64,000 nt of DNA from Mesorhizobium sp. INR15 (GCF_015500075.1 NZ_CP045496.1:4970001-5034000), one strand, 5' to 3'; counted from the first letter of the stretch, positions 10,516-19,743 are shown. Translations and numbers: made by a program. The notes: generated from the letters alone by a model not told the origin.

Positions 10516-11619
10516 TCAAGCAACTTCAGCGCGCAGCCATGCCTTCAACCCGGCAACATCGCCGTCGCCGACAGTGGCGGCAACACGCCTGCCGACCGCG
10601 GCGCCGAACTTGTAGCCATGGCCGGAGCAAGCGGAGACGATCAGACATTTGCCGCGCTCGGAGGCCATGAACTTCTCATCGGCGGTGAAGGTGTAGGCGC
10701 AGGTGACCACTTCGGTGACCTTGTATTCGTCGATGCGGGCAATCGGCGGCGAGAACAGGTTGCGGATTGCCTCGCCCTCGCCCGCCACCGGCTGACGGTT
10801 CCAGTCGGCGTCGCTGGTCGGCACCCTGTGCAAGCCCGAGCCGAATTTCATGCCGGCGCCACCGGACGGCGGGATCGCATAGCCGTCGGCCGCACCGCCG
10901 ACATCGAGGACGACGGGAGCAGCCTCCCAAGTCGCCTTCAGGTCCGCCGGCGGCTCGACATAGGCAAGTGCCGTTCGGTATGTCTTCAACTCGCCGTCGA
11001 GATCCGGGAACAGTTTCAGCACCCAGGCGCCGGCAGCGACTACAATACGGTCGGCTTGCATCGTCTCGCCGGTTTCGAGCAGGATGTGACCGGCCTCGGT
11101 GTCGATCGCCGTGACCTTGCTATGTTCATAGACATTGGCGCCATTGGCGCGCAGCCATTTCGCCAGGCCGGCCGCTATCTTCCTGCAATGCAGTGCACCG
11201 CCATCCGGCGAAAAATAGGCATAGCGGAACGACCCGGGCTGCAGGAAAGGCCAGCGTTTGACGGCGGCATCCGGATCAAGCAATTCGAGCGGATAGCCGC
11301 CCTCTTCCATACCTTCGCGGTATTCCTCGGCCTCATCCCCCGGCTCGCGCGAAATGCAGACGAATCCGCGCGGGTCGAGATGGCTCTCGCCGAGGTCTGC
11401 CCACATCTCGTCCCAGGCATCATAGGCTTCGGTGATCAGCCGGCCATAACCCGTTCCGGCTCGGTAAGCGCGACGGATGATGCGGTGATGGTCTCCTGAC
11501 GCGGCGAGCGGATTGGGGATCGGGCCCTGTTCGACGATGGAAACGCTGTGACCGGCCTTGACCAGCGACCATGCGGTCGAGAGCCCTGCGATACCGGCGC
11601 CGACAACGATTACATTCAT
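10516..11619 (-). CDS. FAD-dependent oxidoreductase (DAO / sarcosine oxidase-like)
   Basis: 367 residues. The N-terminal Rossmann motif VVGAGIAGLSTAW (4-16) followed by the acidic strand end IVEQG binds FAD; the fold and C-terminal CSGHGYKFG match the DAO family that oxidises secondary or methylated amines and amino acids. HRIIRRAYR near residue 46 resembles the covalent-flavin histidine region of monomeric sarcosine oxidases, but the Cys of that family is not obvious at CSGHGYK beyond this one residue. It stands alone on the minus strand, divergent from the P450 gene. Substrate unknown. Confidence 0.82.
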   Translation of the reverse strand: MNVIVVGAGIAGLSTAWSLVKAGHSVSIVEQGPIPNPLAASGDHHRIIRRAYRAGTGYGRLITEAYDAWDEMWADLGESHLDPRGFVCISREPGDEAEEYREGMEEGGYPLELLDPDAAVKRWPFLQPGSFRYAYFSPDGGALHCRKIAAGLAKWLRANGANVYEHSKVTAIDTEAGHILLETGETMQADRIVVAAGAWVLKLFPDLDGELKTYRTALAYVEPPADLKATWEAAPVVLDVGGAADGYAIPPSGGAGMKFGSGLHRVPTSDADWNRQPVAGEGEAIRNLFSPPIARIDEYKVTEVVTCAYTFTADEKFMASERGKCLIVSACSGHGYKFGAAVGRRVAATVGDGDVAGLKAWLRAEVA

Positions 11620-11723
11620 GCGATCAGTCTTTCCCCAGCCGCGCTAGCTGGCTCAATCCATTGGTTTTGCCTGGGCAACATACGGTCTGGTACCGGACAG
11701 GCAAGGCGCGCTAAGGGTCTGGC

Positions 11724-12974
11724 ATGAGCAAATCGACACCAGCCTACCTCGCCTTTGATCCAGCCACTCGCCACCTGCGACTTGACCCGCACGAGCCGGC
11801 TTTCTTCCAGAATCCCTACGAGGCGTATGCCGTGCTGCACGGCCTGTCGAATGCATTCTTCTGGGAAGATTTCGGCTTCTGGTGCTTTGGCGGCTTCGAT
11901 GACGTCAACCGGCTGCTGCGCGACCGCCGCCTCGGTCGCCAGAACCCGGCCGGCATTCCGGACAGCCGCGGCATCGGACAGGACCGCGGCCATCTCAGCG
12001 CCTTCGACGGCATCGAGGCCAATTCCATGCTGGAACTGGAGCCGCCGGTCCACACGCGGCTGAGAACGCTGGTCAACCGCGCCTTTGTCTCGCGTCAGGT
12101 CGAGCGATTGCGCCCACGTGTCGAAGCCCTCGCCAACGAGCTGATCGACCGTTTCGAGCCGGGCAAAGCGGTTAATCTCCTGCCAGCCTTCGCGGCGCCG
12201 CTACCGATCACCATCATCGCCGAAATGCTCGGCGTGCCGGTCGAGATGGGGCCGCAACTGCTGGATTGGTCGCATCAGATGGTTGCCATGTATATGCATG
12301 GCCGCACCCGTGAGACGGAAAAGAGCGCCAATCAGGCGGCACGGGATTTCTCGGACTTTTTGCGCGGATACGTTGCCGAACGGCGCAAGAAGCCAGGCGA
12401 CGACCTGCTGTCGCTGCTGATCTCAGCCCAGGAAGACGGCCAGAAACTGTCGGAGGACGAACTGGTCTCGTCGGCGATCCTGCTGCTCAATGCCGGCCAC
12501 GAGGCGACCGTGCATCAAACCGGCAATGCCGTACGCTCTATCCTTGAGCAAGGCGGCGACCCGCGCCGCTTCTTCGGCTCACAGGAAGAGACCGCGGCAA
12601 CCGTCGAGGAATGCCTGCGCTTCGATGCTCCGCTGCACATGTTCACCCGTTATGCCTATCAGGATATCGAAATCGCCCCCGGCATCGTCGTGCGGCCCGG
12701 CCAGACCGTCGGCTTGCTGCTTGGCATGGCCAATCATGATCCGGTTGCCTTTGCCGATCCCTTCGCCTTCAGGCCAGGCCGCGCGGACCAGAAGAACGTG
12801 TCATTCGGCGCCGGCATCCATTTTTGTATCGGCGCGCCGCTTGCCCGGCTCGAATTGCAGGTGTCGCTGAAAACCTTGTTCGAGCGGCACCCCCAGATCC
12901 ATCTGGCTGAACAGCCCCGCTTCCGCGACACTTATCATTTCCATGGGCTGGAAGCGCTTCGAGCTGGCTTCTGA
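11724..12974 (+). CDS. cytochrome P450
   Basis: A complete 416-residue bacterial class I P450. Landmarks: I-helix oxygen-activation motif AGHEAT (258-263), K-helix ExxR at E296-R299 (EECLRF), and the haem loop FGAGIHFCIG with the axial Cys at 368. Such soluble monooxygenases hydroxylate small hydrophobic substrates using ferredoxin and a reductase; neither partner is encoded nearby. Divergent from the FAD oxidoreductase. Its last 45 codons have a decayed second copy at 15397-15533, beyond the next two genes. Confidence 0.93.
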   Translation: MSKSTPAYLAFDPATRHLRLDPHEPAFFQNPYEAYAVLHGLSNAFFWEDFGFWCFGGFDDVNRLLRDRRLGRQNPAGIPDSRGIGQDRGHLSAFDGIEANSMLELEPPVHTRLRTLVNRAFVSRQVERLRPRVEALANELIDRFEPGKAVNLLPAFAAPLPITIIAEMLGVPVEMGPQLLDWSHQMVAMYMHGRTRETEKSANQAARDFSDFLRGYVAERRKKPGDDLLSLLISAQEDGQKLSEDELVSSAILLLNAGHEATVHQTGNAVRSILEQGGDPRRFFGSQEETAATVEECLRFDAPLHMFTRYAYQDIEIAPGIVVRPGQTVGLLLGMANHDPVAFADPFAFRPGRADQKNVSFGAGIHFCIGAPLARLELQVSLKTLFERHPQIHLAEQPRFRDTYHFHGLEALRAGF

Positions 12975-13214
12975 GCCAAGCAGCGTTTGCCGGCGCAAAT
13001 GTCCGATCTGAAAATCGGCCTGCAAACCGACCGTATTCTTTCTGATATCTTACGGTTTTGCTAAGGTCGACCTATTAGGCTGGTAGGGAATGCAGTATGC
13101 GTATTCCTGCCTGGCTTACATGGCTGTCAGGTTGCATGCGCGCGCGGCAGGCTTGGCCAATCTGTGCTTGAATCAAGCTCATTGCCGCAACACCACCCCG
13201 GAGCCGACGCACTG

Positions 13215-14210
13215 ATGTTTTACGACTTTCTCGAGAAAATTTCGGATAAGCTCGCGAGCGTCAATCTGGTTGTGCCCGGCCTTATCTTTTTCATGGCGCT
13301 GGGCAGCGCCTTGATCGCCTACTGGCGTACCGTCGAGCACAAATCTTTCAGGGACTTTTTTGACTTCGCCTTTCCCACGGAGGTCATTTTGCACCCGTCG
13401 GCGCGAGCGGACGCGCTGTTCTGGATCACCAAAAAACTGATGATGCCCTTCCTGCTCATTCCCGCCGGCGTCACTTTCGTTGCAGCCGTCGGCTATGGAA
13501 CAAACAAGCTTATCGGCGGCCTGTTCGGCATCCAGTCACCGCTGATCGATGGTCCGGCCGGACCGGTCGTGATCGTCATCTTCACCGTAACGATGCTGAT
13601 CGCTTACGATATTTCCTACTATCTCTATCATGTCGCCCAACACCGTTTTCCGTTCCTTTGGGAACTGCACAAGGTGCATCATTCGGCCGAAGTGATGGTT
13701 GGGATCACCAAGGATCGAGTTCATCCGCTCGACGAGTTGATGAACCGTATGTGGGATGGCGTCATACCCGGGATTTGCTTCGGCATCTGGAGTCTGATTG
13801 CGCTCGATCCGGTAGAGGTCACCATTTTTGGCGTCAACGTCTATATAGTGCGCAACATCCTGATGATGGATTTTGTTCGCCACACGCACTTCAAGATTTC
13901 CTTTGGCCGGCTCAACAGCATCATCTTGTGTCCGCATTGGCACCAAGTGCACCACAGCACCAATCCACGTCACTATGACAAGAATTTCGGCCTGCTTTTT
14001 TCGTTCTGGGACCGAATTTTTGGAACGCAGTTCATTCCAGATCCCAATGAAGAACTGAAATTTGGCTTGCTGGACCGCGATGTGCGCGACTACCAGTCGC
14101 TTTTTGGCCTCTATATTCTGCCGCTTAAGAAAATGTCAGGGCATATCGTGCGACGGTTCCGCAAGCGCACCAGCAAAGCTGTGCAAACACAGGATAGTCT
14201 GCTGCCATGA
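13215..14210 (+). CDS. sterol desaturase / fatty acid hydroxylase family membrane protein
   Basis: 331 residues with several membrane segments and the histidine clusters of the family, which bind a di-iron centre: HVAQH, HKVHH, HTHF and HWHQVHH. These enzymes hydroxylate or desaturate lipids in the membrane. I placed the start at ATG 13215 (MFYDFLEK); an in-frame GTG at 13164 would add 17 unconvincing residues. The stop overlaps the next start by ATGA, so it forms a translationally coupled pair with the CelD-type acetyltransferase. Together they may modify a lipid or lipid-linked glycan. The 240 bp before it contain no gene. Confidence 0.85.
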   Translation: MFYDFLEKISDKLASVNLVVPGLIFFMALGSALIAYWRTVEHKSFRDFFDFAFPTEVILHPSARADALFWITKKLMMPFLLIPAGVTFVAAVGYGTNKLIGGLFGIQSPLIDGPAGPVVIVIFTVTMLIAYDISYYLYHVAQHRFPFLWELHKVHHSAEVMVGITKDRVHPLDELMNRMWDGVIPGICFGIWSLIALDPVEVTIFGVNVYIVRNILMMDFVRHTHFKISFGRLNSIILCPHWHQVHHSTNPRHYDKNFGLLFSFWDRIFGTQFIPDPNEELKFGLLDRDVRDYQSLFGLYILPLKKMSGHIVRRFRKRTSKAVQTQDSLLP

Positions 14211-15361
14211 ACAAGATTGCTTCGATTGACGCCGTTAACGCGGAGCGCCTGGAGATTGTCAGTTCATCTGACCGCCTGGCCGCGATCGAAGCCGAATGGA
14301 CCAGTCTCTGGCATGAGGCGGACGGACTGATCTTTCAGAGTCACGCCTGGATATCGGCATGGTGGGGTGCCATTCAGGATCGTGACAGCCGCGCGCTGCG
14401 GATCGGCCTGATCTGGAACGACGACAGGCTTGTAGCCGTCGTCCCTCTGGCGATAGGCAAACGCAAAGGGCTACGCGTTCTCGAATGGGCGGCCGCCGAC
14501 CATACCGACTATGGAGACATTCTGATCGCCCCGGAATGCTCCCTCTCGTCCCTGCGGAGCCTCTGGGTTCAGCTCAGCACGGCGAAAGGGTTCGATGTCG
14601 CCTTTCTCAGACGCTTGTTGCCGGACGCGGCGGCGCGCAAGATCTTCGCTCCGGGAGCCGCCGGCGGCATGAAGCTTCGCCCTTACCACCGGGAAGAAAT
14701 CAGCTATCGCGTGGCCGGAGAATGGGCGAGCGGCGCGGCATGGCTGGCAAGCCTGAACAAGAAGATGCGCCAAAACTACCGGCGCGGCATCAGTGCGCTG
14801 CAAGAAACCGGAGGGGTGAAATTTCGTCTGGTTTCGCCAGACGAGCCCCTGCCGCCACTGTTGGAGCGGCTCTCGGCCCTGAAACGCATGTGGCTGGTGC
14901 GGCACACGCGTGAATCCAACCTGTTCATTGAAGGCGAGCAAGTGCTCGCGGCACTGGTGGATGTGCTCGCGCGCGTCGGCGTGCTGCGTATTTTCGTGCT
15001 CGAATGCAACGGCGCCATGGTCGCTGTCTCCATCAATTTTGTTCAGCGCAACAAGATGATGGCATTTGTTACCACCTACGATCCCGACTTCAGCCGGGCA
15101 TCGCCGGGTACTGTACTGCTGATGGACTACATACAATGGTCCATCGACCAAGGCCTGCGAGAAGTGGACTTTCTCTGTGGCACGGAGTCCTTCAAGCACA
15201 GGTTTTCCACGCAGGCCGTCACCATGCAGTCGGTTCTCGGAACGCGTACGGCGCAAGGCTTGTTCGCCTCTCTGGCCGATCGCGCCCATCATGCGTTCAA
15301 GGGCCTGCGCGGATCGGCCCAGTCCGCACCCTCTGATCCGGAGCGGGCGCCCGCGGCTTGA
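14207..15361 (+). CDS. GNAT acetyltransferase, CelD/BcsL type
   Basis: 384 residues of the BcsL/CelD (Acetyltransf_6) type often found in polysaccharide biosynthesis loci. Recognisable features are the N-terminal WTSLWHEAD and HAWISAWWG region, the central KMRQNYRRGISAL and C-terminal ISINFVQRNK and DFLCGTESFKHRF. Probably transfers an acyl group to a sugar or an amine on a lipid or glycan. Overlaps the sterol-desaturase-family gene by 4 bp. A second member of this family lies in the exopolysaccharide locus at 34090-35319. Confidence 0.78.
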   Translation: MNKIASIDAVNAERLEIVSSSDRLAAIEAEWTSLWHEADGLIFQSHAWISAWWGAIQDRDSRALRIGLIWNDDRLVAVVPLAIGKRKGLRVLEWAAADHTDYGDILIAPECSLSSLRSLWVQLSTAKGFDVAFLRRLLPDAAARKIFAPGAAGGMKLRPYHREEISYRVAGEWASGAAWLASLNKKMRQNYRRGISALQETGGVKFRLVSPDEPLPPLLERLSALKRMWLVRHTRESNLFIEGEQVLAALVDVLARVGVLRIFVLECNGAMVAVSINFVQRNKMMAFVTTYDPDFSRASPGTVLLMDYIQWSIDQGLREVDFLCGTESFKHRFSTQAVTMQSVLGTRTAQGLFASLADRAHHAFKGLRGSAQSAPSDPERAPAA

Positions 15362-15396
15362 TCGCATGCTGCTTACGAGCCGTCACAGGCACGCCG

Positions 15397-15533
15397 CCGC
15401 TCGCCCGGCTTGACTACGGGTGTGTTTCGAAATTTTGTTCGGCCGGCAACCAAGGCTCCATCTTGCCGAACAGCCCTGCTTCCGCGACACTTGTCACTTC
15501 CATGGGCTGGAAACGCTCGCTGTCGATTTGTGA
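15397..15533 (+). pseudogene. decayed 3' end of a cytochrome P450 gene
   Basis: This stretch aligns without large gaps to the last 138 bp of the intact P450 gene (12837-12974). The segments 15457-15517 and 12898-12958 match at 55 of 61 positions. One missing base upstream breaks the frame. Read in two frames it gives PLARLD, then LFGRQP, HLAEQPCFRDT and HFHGLETLAVDL followed by a TGA at the position of the P450 stop. No other part of the P450 (haem Cys, ExxR) is present. It marks an old tandem P450 or a duplication that now brackets the desaturase/acetyltransferase pair. Confidence 0.85.
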
Positions 15534-15557
15534 CGATCACGGGCCTGGGGCTGCGAT

Positions 15558-16622
15558 ATGAAACTCATTTCGACACAGGCGATCGCACTCGCCCTGACGC
15601 TGCTGATCGCCAACGTCCAGAGTGCGTCCGCGCAGCAGCCGGAGAACATTCCGTGGGAAAACAGCATGGCCATCGCCAGGAATATGGCCATCGGCCTGCT
15701 GCAGCGGCAGACCGGATCGAACGGCCTGCCACTGGCATCCTTTGCAGTGGAGGTGGACCTCAACCTTGATGGTTTTCCCGAGATTTTCGCCTATCGATAT
15801 GCGCCGGGCTGCGACGGTATCAATTGCGGCAACTTCCTCTTCGTCCTTGAAGGCGATAGCTATCAGGAAGTTCTTGGCGGCATTCCGGGCGTCCGGTTGG
15901 TGCCACAGGACAAGATCGGGCTCAGCGCCTTCAAGCGAAACGGCTTTCTCGACATCCAATCCGACACAATGACAATTGGCTGGGATGGAAAACGTTATGT
16001 CGATGCCACGACCTTCCCTGCCACTTCACTCGACGGCGCCGCCTTCCTCACGGCCTGCCAGAAAGCCAAAGCCAACGAGCAGCCTGCCGAAGGCGAAGCC
16101 GAACGGGTTGTAAGCGAGTGCCAGTGCCAGTTGAACCGGTTTCAGGCGATCAGCTTCGCACAGGCCGATCTCGACATGTACACGACATCGATTGGCGAAA
16201 ACTTCAAATACCCTACTGGTGACAAGGAAAAAGCCTGGCAGGTCACGGCCAAGAATGCCGAGGACGTCGGCACCGGTTGCGATGTCGCCAGCGGCAAAAG
16301 CCAATGGCCGCCAGCCTATTTCAGTCATGGTGACCAGCCGCAGCAGAAGTTGAATTTCGACGGCTTCATCGCGGCCTGCCCGAAGCAGGATTTTATCCTG
16401 ACCAACCACAAGGTTGGCTCGCCGGATCGGGCGCTCAGTCTTTGCGGTTGCCTCGCCCGCGAAGTCCCCACCTACGGGGTCAGCCAGGAAGGGCTGGATC
16501 TTCTGACGCGATACTATCGCGACGAGATTTCAGATGCGGATGTCGATGCGCGGGACGCCAATCTGCTGCCCGCGCACGACAAGGCTTCGGACGCCTGCCT
16601 CGCGGCGTTTCCTTCGAAGTAA
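15558..16622 (+). CDS. exported protein with duplicated CxC domain, function unknown
   Basis: 354 residues with a signal peptide (1-26, ending ASAQQ). After it comes a segment with DLNLDGFPE, which looks like a calcium-binding FG-GAP or VCBS-type loop. Then follow two similar units of about 90 residues: FLTAC...ECQCQL...GTGC and FIAAC...LCGCLA...SDAC. Their matched cysteines suggest repeated disulfide-linked domains, consistent with a periplasmic location. No known enzyme motif is visible. The next gene converges on it with a 2-bp gap. Confidence 0.75.
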   Translation: MKLISTQAIALALTLLIANVQSASAQQPENIPWENSMAIARNMAIGLLQRQTGSNGLPLASFAVEVDLNLDGFPEIFAYRYAPGCDGINCGNFLFVLEGDSYQEVLGGIPGVRLVPQDKIGLSAFKRNGFLDIQSDTMTIGWDGKRYVDATTFPATSLDGAAFLTACQKAKANEQPAEGEAERVVSECQCQLNRFQAISFAQADLDMYTTSIGENFKYPTGDKEKAWQVTAKNAEDVGTGCDVASGKSQWPPAYFSHGDQPQQKLNFDGFIAACPKQDFILTNHKVGSPDRALSLCGCLAREVPTYGVSQEGLDLLTRYYRDEISDADVDARDANLLPAHDKASDACLAAFPSK

Positions 16623-16624
16623 GA

Positions 16625-16975
16625 TCAGAGCTTGATCACATACTCCTTGCGAGTCGTTTCAAGCACTTCCCAGCTGCCTTTGAAGCCCGGCCTCAAGACA
16701 AAGCTGTCACCAGCCCTGACCGTGCGGGCTTCGCCGCCGTCCTCTGCGATCACCGAGACGCCCAGGAGGATGTGGCAGAACTCCCATTCGTCATATTCGA
16801 TGCGCCATTTTCCAGGCGTCGATTCCCAGATGCCGGCGTAGAGCCCGCCATCTTGCTCCTCGACGTTCCAGGTGCGGAATTTCGGATCGCCCGAGATCAG
16901 GCGACCCGACGCCGGAGCGCCGAGTTCGGCATCGACACTGTCGACGCCGACGGCAAGAAACTTCTGCTCGGCCAT
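16625..16975 (-). CDS. cupin domain protein (Cupin_3 / DUF861 type)
   Basis: 116 residues forming one small cupin barrel: WESTPGKWRIEYDEWEFCHIL then GDSFVLRPGFKGSWEV, the pattern of the DUF861 (EutQ-like, ureidoglycine aminohydrolase-like) cupins. Metal-ligand residues are partial (Glu and His in EFCHIL). The gene begins 5 bp after the O-acetylhomoserine sulfhydrylase stop, so it is the second gene of that operon. Its role there is unknown. Confidence 0.8.
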   Translation of the reverse strand: MAEQKFLAVGVDSVDAELGAPASGRLISGDPKFRTWNVEEQDGGLYAGIWESTPGKWRIEYDEWEFCHILLGVSVIAEDGGEARTVRAGDSFVLRPGFKGSWEVLETTRKEYVIKL

Positions 16976-16980
16976 TTCAA

Positions 16981-18261
16981 TCAGACCTTGCCGAGCGCCT
17001 GTTCCAGATCGGCGACGATGTCGTTGACATCCTCGATGCCGATGGAGAGGCGCACCGTGTCCGGCCCGGCACCAGCCTTGACCTTCTGCTCATCGGAAAG
17101 CTGGCGATGCGTGGTCGAAGCCGGGTGGATGACCAGCGATTTTGTGTCGCCGACATTGGCAAGGTGCGAGAACAATTCGAGCGCCTCGACGAATTTGACG
17201 CCGGCATCATAGCCGCCCTTCAAAGCGAAGGTGAACACGGCGCCGGCGCCTTGCGGCGAGTATTTCTTCTGCAGCGCATTGTTCTTATCGCTTGGCAGGC
17301 CGGGGTAGTTCACCGAAGCGACCTTCGGGTGGTTGGACAACCAGGCAGCGACAGTCACCGCGTTGTCGCAATGGCGTTGCATGCGCAGCGGCAAGGTTTC
17401 GAGGCCGGTCAGGATGAGGAAGGCATTGAACGGCGAGATTGCCGGGCCGAGGTCGCGCAGACCGAGCACGCGCGCGGCAATGGCAAAGGCGAAATTGCCA
17501 AAGGTTTCGTGCAGCACGAGGCCGCCATATTCCGGCCGTGGCTCCGACAGCATCGGGTACTTGCCCGACTTCGACCAGTCGAAGGTACCGCCGTCAACGA
17601 TGGCGCCGCCGATCGAATTGCCGTGGCCGCCGATGAATTTGGTCAGCGAATGGACAACAATGTCGGCGCCGTGCTCGATCGGCCGGATCAGGTATGGCGA
17701 GGCCAGCGTGTTGTCGACGATCAGCGGCAGCCCGTGCTTGCGCGCGATGTCGCCGATCTTCTCGATGTCGACGAAGGTGCCGCCCGGGTTGGCAAGGCTT
17801 TCGATGAAGATGGCCTTGGTCTTGTCGTCAATCTGGCTCTCGAAGGTCGAGATGTCGTTGGTATCCGCCCAACGCACCTCCCAGCCATAGTTCTTGAAGG
17901 CATGGCCGAACTGATTGATCGAACCGCCGTAAAGCTTGTTGGCGGCAACGAAATTGTCACCGGGCTGCATCAGATTGTGGAAAACCAGCACCTGGGCAGC
18001 ATGACCGGACGCGACCGCGAGCGCCGCCGTTCCGCCTTCAAGCGCGGCGATGCGTTCTTCCAGCACCGCCTGCGTCGGGTTCATGATGCGGGTGTAGATG
18101 TTGCCGAAAGCTTTCAGGCCGAAAAGCGAGGCCGCATGGTCGGCGTCGTCGAAAACGAAGGAGGTCGTCTGGTATATTGGCGTGGCGCGCGCGCCGGTGG
18201 CCGGGTCGGGCTTGGCGCCAGCATGGACAGCGAGCGTGTTGAAACCGGGCGTGCGGGTCAT
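16981..18261 (-). CDS. metY: O-acetylhomoserine sulfhydrylase (aminocarboxypropyltransferase)
   Basis: A 426-residue PLP enzyme of the Cys/Met metabolism family that forms homocysteine from O-acetylhomoserine and sulfide. The PLP lysine is Lys208 in HSLTKFIGGHGN; substrate and cofactor motifs SGHAAQ (86-90) and YTRIMNPTQ (56-64) are typical of MetY/MetZ. The start is ATG 18261 because GGGAGG lies just upstream. I searched the 200-bp leader for a SAM-II riboswitch, common before alphaproteobacterial met genes, and found none convincing. Followed by the cupin gene. Confidence 0.9.
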   Translation of the reverse strand: MTRTPGFNTLAVHAGAKPDPATGARATPIYQTTSFVFDDADHAASLFGLKAFGNIYTRIMNPTQAVLEERIAALEGGTAALAVASGHAAQVLVFHNLMQPGDNFVAANKLYGGSINQFGHAFKNYGWEVRWADTNDISTFESQIDDKTKAIFIESLANPGGTFVDIEKIGDIARKHGLPLIVDNTLASPYLIRPIEHGADIVVHSLTKFIGGHGNSIGGAIVDGGTFDWSKSGKYPMLSEPRPEYGGLVLHETFGNFAFAIAARVLGLRDLGPAISPFNAFLILTGLETLPLRMQRHCDNAVTVAAWLSNHPKVASVNYPGLPSDKNNALQKKYSPQGAGAVFTFALKGGYDAGVKFVEALELFSHLANVGDTKSLVIHPASTTHRQLSDEQKVKAGAGPDTVRLSIGIEDVNDIVADLEQALGKV

Positions 18262-18420
18262 TGAGAGCCTCCCATTTGAATTTCTGAAATCGCGGGGCAT
18301 TCTTGGCGAAGCCTGAGCGCGAATGCAAAGAAGAAAATACCTTTCGGCGAACGATCTGCGATCAACGCCGGAGAAAATTGATTTCTTCCCGCAATAATTT
18401 TGCGTCTTGCTGATTGATCG

Positions 18421-18461
18421 CGATCCTGCCCGGAAACCGGTTCCCGCTTTTGGGGATCAAG
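18421..18461. repeat. probable dispersed intergenic repeat with palindromic core
   Basis: The stretch holds the near-palindrome GGAAACCGGTTCC followed by CGCTTTTGGGGATCA. This resembles a palindromic intergenic repeat that I recall as common in rhizobial and Brucella genomes. Only one copy is in the window, so the assignment rests on memory of the motif. It lies between the CoA-binding gene stop and the metY promoter region. Confidence 0.4.
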
Positions 18462-18463
18462 GT

Positions 18464-18985
18464 CTATTTCTGGCGAACCCCGAAACTTTGAAAACCAGAC
18501 CGCATCAGCGGCTTCTTGGACGACAGGACGCCGGAATTGACGCCGGTCCAGCCGATCTCGCCGGACAGCTTGCCGTATTCTATCTTGGGGCAACGGTTCA
18601 TCACCACCTTGATGCCGGCCGCTTCAGCACGCGCCGCCGCCTCGTCATGGCGCACGCCAAGCTGCATCCAGATCACCTTCGGCGAAGGATCAAGCGCCAG
18701 GACTTGGTCGACGATGCCCGACACAGCTGCCGGCGCACGGAAGATGTCGACCATGTCGATCGGCTCGGGCACCTCGGCAAGGCTGGCATAGGTCATGCGC
18801 CCAAGAATTTCCTTGCCGGCCTGTCCTGGATTGATCGGGAACACCGAAAATCCCTTGGCCAGCAGATATTTCAGCACGAAGTAGCTCGGACGCACATCAT
18901 TCGCCGAGGCACCGACCATGGCGACGGTCTTCACCGAATTGAGGATGCCGCCAATGTAGGCATTGTCGTAAGTATCGTGATTCAC
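18464..18985 (-). CDS. CoA-binding domain protein
   Basis: 173 residues, a single CoA-binding (succinyl-CoA-synthetase-like Rossmann) domain: VKTVAMVGASANDVRPSY near residue 17 is the nucleotide-binding loop, and VIWMQLGV lies in the middle. Such YccU-like proteins have no settled function. The start is GTG 18985, overlapping the stop of the GNAT gene (GTGA). Last gene of the five-gene minus-strand operon headed by the enoyl-CoA hydratase. Confidence 0.82.
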   Translation of the reverse strand: MNHDTYDNAYIGGILNSVKTVAMVGASANDVRPSYFVLKYLLAKGFSVFPINPGQAGKEILGRMTYASLAEVPEPIDMVDIFRAPAAVSGIVDQVLALDPSPKVIWMQLGVRHDEAAARAEAAGIKVVMNRCPKIEYGKLSGEIGWTGVNSGVLSSKKPLMRSGFQSFGVRQK

Positions 18986-19743
18986 GTGGCGATTGCCTTC
19001 CTGCGGTAATGATATCGGTAGAGTTCGCGGTTGAAACCAAGCGAAGCATAGAGCGCCCTGGCAGGCGAATTGTCGGCGACCACCTGCAGGCAAGCCGCCG
19101 AGGCGCCGGCCTGCCGCGCCCAATCGATCAGGCTGCCGACGGTCCTGCGGCCCAAGCCTTGCTGCCTGAAACGGCCATCGGTTTCAACCGACTCCAGGAC
19201 AAGCAGGCCATCCCTGATGACGCCAAAGGCCACGGCGACAATCGCGCCATCGATCTCCATAGACACGAATGCCTTTTCGCCAACGATCAATGTCGTCATC
19301 TCGCGGAAGATTCGGCTGTCGGTCTCGTCATAAGCCCCCATGCGAAAGCGAGCCTCGAACCAGCTTTCGCCTGGCGTCGGCGAGACGGTCACCTGTGTGT
19401 CGCGTGATACCTTGAACGCATCGATGCCGGCGACCAGGTGGATCGTGCCGCCCTCGATGGCATAGCCATGCCGATCGAGGACTGCGTCCATTTCGCTGGC
19501 GATATCAGGGACCCGAAACAACGGCGCCTGGCCATGGCCCGCATAGAATGCCTCGGCGGAAGCAAGCGTTTCTTCAGGCCCCGCCCGTTTGCCGCGCAAC
19601 GGGTTGACCGAATTGGGACGGCGGATCCTGCCACCCGACCGCCGCAGCAGCCAGCCATCGACGATCACCTCAGTCGCCGCCGGCCAGCCCTCGCGACAGG
19701 CCTGCTCAACCCGCCAATTGAGATCATCATCGCCGCCTGTCAT
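18982..19743 (-). CDS. GNAT-family N-acetyltransferase
   Basis: 253 residues. The C-terminal half is a GNAT fold with the acetyl-CoA loop RFRQQGLGRRTVGSL (near 196) and VVADNSPARALYASLGF, the classical motif A/B signature. The N-terminal half is a diverged second domain. Overlaps the upstream AAA ATPase by ATGA and the downstream CoA-binding gene by 4 bp. Substrate unknown. Confidence 0.85.
   Translation of the reverse strand: MTGGDDDLNWRVEQACREGWPAATEVIVDGWLLRRSGGRIRRPNSVNPLRGKRAGPEETLASAEAFYAGHGQAPLFRVPDIASEMDAVLDRHGYAIEGGTIHLVAGIDAFKVSRDTQVTVSPTPGESWFEARFRMGAYDETDSRIFREMTTLIVGEKAFVSMEIDGAIVAVAFGVIRDGLLVLESVETDGRFRQQGLGRRTVGSLIDWARQAGASAACLQVVADNSPARALYASLGFNRELYRYHYRRKAIAT

Noticed and set aside
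18262..18463. SAM-II riboswitch upstream of metY
   Set aside because: The leader was read on the minus strand; no sequence fitting the SAM-II pseudoknot consensus was recognised.
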